Shown: one piece after another, positions 61,692 to 64,000 of the stretch | Numbering within the stretch: the stretch's first letter is position 1 | Layout of the letters: each line of letters starts with the position of its first letter | Origin: SSSZ01 sp016790965 | GTDB taxonomy: Bacteria > Pseudomonadota > Gammaproteobacteria > Burkholderiales > Rhodocyclaceae | NCBI GenBank assembly: GCA_016790965.1 | Contig: JAEUNZ010000031.1 | Coordinates: forward strand, 133,092 to 197,091 | Direction of reading: 5' to 3' | Length of the DNA: 64,000 bases | The notes under the pieces: generated by a model | Database searches by the model: none | What the model was told of the DNA's origin: nothing | Seen by the model: the letters and a program-made list of their open reading frames with translations, nothing else | Position numbers and translations under genes: made by a program

Positions 61692-63086
61692 ATGACCCAA
61701 ACCTTGAACGTCGAATACCGGAAGGTCGAGACGCTGATCCCGTTCGCCCGTAATCCGCGCACGCATTCCGATGCCCAGGTCGTCAAGCTCGCGGCCAGCA
61801 TCGTCGAGTTCGGCTGGACCAATCCCGTCCTGGTCGATGGTAGCCACGGCATCATTGCCGGGCATGGTCGGCTGGCCGCTGCCCGCAAACTCGGCCTGAA
61901 TGAAGTGCCGGTTATCGAGCTCGGTCACCTCTCGCCGGCACAGAAGCGCGCCTACGTGATCGCCGACAACCGCCTGGCACTCGATGCGGGATGGGATGAA
62001 GAGATGCTCGCCGCCGAACTGGCAGAACTCACGGAGTCAGGTTACGACCTGACGCTGACCGGATTTTCCAACGAGGAAATTGAAGACTTACTGGTGGATG
62101 GTGGGGAAGGAACGGCCGAGGAGTCCTCTGCTGATTCCGACGATGCTGCCGACGAGGTGCCCGATACGCCAGCCAATCCGGTCACACGCCCGGGCGATGT
62201 CTGGCAACTGGGTGCGCATCGCGTGATCTGTGGTGATGCCGCCGATGCCACCGTGGTCGCTGCTTTGATGACCGGCGAGCAGGCGGCGCTGTGCTTCACC
62301 TCGCCGCCCTACGGCAACCAGCGTGACTATACGAACACCATCATTGATTGGGATGCGCTGATGCGCGGCGTATTCAATCAATTGCCCATGGTCGCCAATG
62401 GCCAGGTGCTGGTCAATCTCGGTCTCATCCACCGCGACAACGAAGTCATTCCTTACTGGGATGGCTGGCTCGACTGGATGCGTGCCCAGGGATGGCGGCG
62501 CTTCGCTTGGTACGTCTGGGACCAAGGCCCGGGATTGCCCGGCGACTGGAATGGTCGGCTGGCCCCCTCGTTCGAGTTTGTCTTCCATTTCAACCGCCAG
62601 GCACGGCAGGCCAACAAGATCATGCCCTGCAAGTTTGCGGGTCAGGAAACGCATCTACGCAAGGACGGCAGTTCCACGGCCATGCGCAAAAAAGATGGAA
62701 CGATTGGTGGCTGGACAGCTGCCGGCACGCCCACGCAGGACACCAAGATTCCGGATTCCGTGATCCGCATCATGCGGCACAAGGGAAAGATCGGACAGGA
62801 CATCGATCACCCGGCGGTATTCCCGGTGGCACTACCAGAGCACATTCTGGAAACCTACACCGACGCCGGCGACATCGTGTTCGAACCATTCTGTGGATCA
62901 GGCACCACGCTGCTTGCTGCGCAACGCACTGGCCGCGTAGTGCGGGCCACCGAGATTGCGCCCGAGTATGTTGATGTGACCATCAAACGTTTCCAGCAGA
63001 ATTTCCCGGAGGTGCCGGTCACGCTGGTGATCACTGGGCAGACCTATGGTGCGGTTGCCGCAGAACGATTGGGAGCACCCGCATGA
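61692..63086 (+). CDS. ParB-nuclease-domain DNA methyltransferase (beta class)
   Basis: 464 residues. N-terminal ParB/Srx-like domain (ARNPRTHSDAQVVKLAASIV, DGSHGIIAGHGRLAAARKLG; residues about 15-70), a Ser/Asp-rich linker near 140-160, then a methyltransferase with motif IV FTSPPYGN (SPPY) and motif I FEPFCGSGTTLLAAQ after it, i.e. class beta. SPPY is typical of N4-cytosine enzymes; adenine is possible. No Shine-Dalgarno site is seen before the ATG, which follows the terminator at 61684. Confidence 0.88.
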   Translation: MTQTLNVEYRKVETLIPFARNPRTHSDAQVVKLAASIVEFGWTNPVLVDGSHGIIAGHGRLAAARKLGLNEVPVIELGHLSPAQKRAYVIADNRLALDAGWDEEMLAAELAELTESGYDLTLTGFSNEEIEDLLVDGGEGTAEESSADSDDAADEVPDTPANPVTRPGDVWQLGAHRVICGDAADATVVAALMTGEQAALCFTSPPYGNQRDYTNTIIDWDALMRGVFNQLPMVANGQVLVNLGLIHRDNEVIPYWDGWLDWMRAQGWRRFAWYVWDQGPGLPGDWNGRLAPSFEFVFHFNRQARQANKIMPCKFAGQETHLRKDGSSTAMRKKDGTIGGWTAAGTPTQDTKIPDSVIRIMRHKGKIGQDIDHPAVFPVALPEHILETYTDAGDIVFEPFCGSGTTLLAAQRTGRVVRATEIAPEYVDVTIKRFQQNFPEVPVTLVITGQTYGAVAAERLGAPA

Positions 63087-64000
63087 CGATTTCGTGGCTG
63101 GCCGACAAGATCGAGCAGTGGCCGACTGCCAAGCTGGTGCCCTATGCACGCAATGCCCGGACGCATTCGGATGCTCAAGTGGCGCAGATCGCCGCGTCGA
63201 TTGCCGAGTTCGGTTTCACCAATCCGATCCTGGCCGGTGGTGATGGCGTCATCGTGGCCGGGCATGGCCGTCTGGCTGCGGCCCAGAAACTCGGCATCGC
63301 TGTCGTTCCAGTTGTGATCCTTGATCACCTGACACCGACGCAGCGTCGCGCCCTGGTAATCGCGGATAATCGGATTGCCGAAAACGCCGGCTGGGACGAT
63401 GCCATGCTCCAGGTCGAACTGGCTGCACTGCAGGATGACAACTTCGATCTGTCCCTGACCGGCTTCGATGCCGATGCCCTGGCCGACCTGCTCGCCGGTG
63501 AGGAAACAACCACCGAAGGCGATACCGACGAAGATTCCATTCCGGAAGACACTGGCCCCGTTGTATCCAGGGCTGGCGATGTCTGGATCTGCGGGGAGCA
63601 CCGTGTGCTCTGCGGGGACTCGACTGATGCCGATGCCTACGCAGATTTACTGGGCGACGAGATCGCCGACATGGTATTTACGGATCCACCGTACAACGTC
63701 AATTACGCCAACTCGGCCAAGGACAAGATGCGCGGCAAGGACCGCGCGATCCTCAACGACAACCTCGGTGACGGGTTCTACGATTTCTTGCTGGCCGCAC
63801 TGACGCCCACCGTGGCGCATTGCCAGGGTGGCATCTACGTGGCCATGTCGTCGAGCGAGCTGGACCGCTTGCAGGCGGCGTTCCGTGCGGCGGGCGGCCA
63901 CTGGTCCACCTTCGTTATATGGGCCAAGAATACTTTCACCCTGGGGCGTGCCGACTATCAGCGTCAGTACGAACCGATTCTCTACGGCTGGCCCGAGGGC
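63083..64000 (+). CDS. second ParB-domain DNA methyltransferase, cut by window end
   Basis: 306 residues visible, open to the last base. Same architecture and N-terminus (KLVPYARNARTHSDAQVAQI, AGHGRLAAAQKLG) as the preceding protein but motif IV is TDPPYNVNYAN (DPPY), so probably an N6-adenine enzyme. Overlaps the preceding gene by four bases (ATGA). The two differ in target motif, so they are not a simple duplication. Motif I would lie beyond the window. Confidence 0.9.
   Translation, partial: MTISWLADKIEQWPTAKLVPYARNARTHSDAQVAQIAASIAEFGFTNPILAGGDGVIVAGHGRLAAAQKLGIAVVPVVILDHLTPTQRRALVIADNRIAENAGWDDAMLQVELAALQDDNFDLSLTGFDADALADLLAGEETTTEGDTDEDSIPEDTGPVVSRAGDVWICGEHRVLCGDSTDADAYADLLGDEIADMVFTDPPYNVNYANSAKDKMRGKDRAILNDNLGDGFYDFLLAALTPTVAHCQGGIYVAMSSSELDRLQAAFRAAGGHWSTFVIWAKNTFTLGRADYQRQYEPILYGWPEG

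Overview
The window comes from a GC-rich betaproteobacterium. Gene order (yceD-rpmF-plsX-fabH-fabD-fabG-acpP-fabF next to a YgfX-like gene and nadB, pyrG-kdsA-eno-ftsB, rluC/rne, LMW-PTP-uvrB) and protein style suggest Rhodocyclales (Azospira/Dechloromonas/Accumulibacter relatives). This is inferred from synteny only. Positions 1-33,843 are ordinary core chromosome; from 33,844 to the window end everything is accessory DNA.

Core part. 1-6,845: the 3' end of nadB, then a minus-strand lipid-synthesis operon starting at yceD with a recognisable sigma70-type promoter. 6,944-11,510: maf, a tetrapyrrole-methylase-fold SAM methyltransferase, and a minus-strand block rluC-HAD phosphatase-Rieske-SppA. 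11,511-14,708: rne with a long leader and a clear terminator. 14,779-20,578: LMW-PTP/uvrB, aromatic aminotransferase, an AsmA-like membrane protein, tRNA-Asn. 20,705-27,298: selO, mutS, a secreted calcineurin-like phosphatase, slyD, bcp and ftsB. 27,416-33,843: eno, kdsA, pyrG, a histone-deacetylase-family hydrolase, lysC and tRNA-Ser(GCU).

Accessory part 1 (33,844-44,721), visibly less GC-rich. A five-gene minus-strand operon: an excisionase-type HTH gene, a 1,229-residue protein joining a DUF4338/DruA-like N-terminal region to a DptF-like P-loop ATPase, a 494-residue DptG-position protein, a 1,566-residue HerA/DptH-like ATPase and a 93-residue translationally coupled protein. It looks like the restriction half of a phosphorothioation (Dnd/Dpt) system rewired with a DruA-like module, but no dnd modification gene is visible. 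It is preceded by a promoter and three tandem palindromes. I regard it as the best candidate for an undescribed defence system here.

Accessory part 2 (44,783-64,000). A serine-recombinase cassette (minus strand), then on the plus strand a probable cargo module (dynamin/AIG1-like GTPase plus two unknown proteins, with an unusual palindromic promoter region, a structured inter-gene element and its own terminator), then a phage-type early region: HTH, Sak4-like ATPase, SSB-like protein, DEAD/DEAH helicase, PD-(D/E)XK nuclease, P4/D5-type primase-helicase, RuvC-like resolvase, and two ParB-methyltransferase genes, the second cut by the window end. Several strong inverted repeats and a structured non-coding stretch lie between these genes. 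No structural phage genes, rRNA or CRISPR array are visible.
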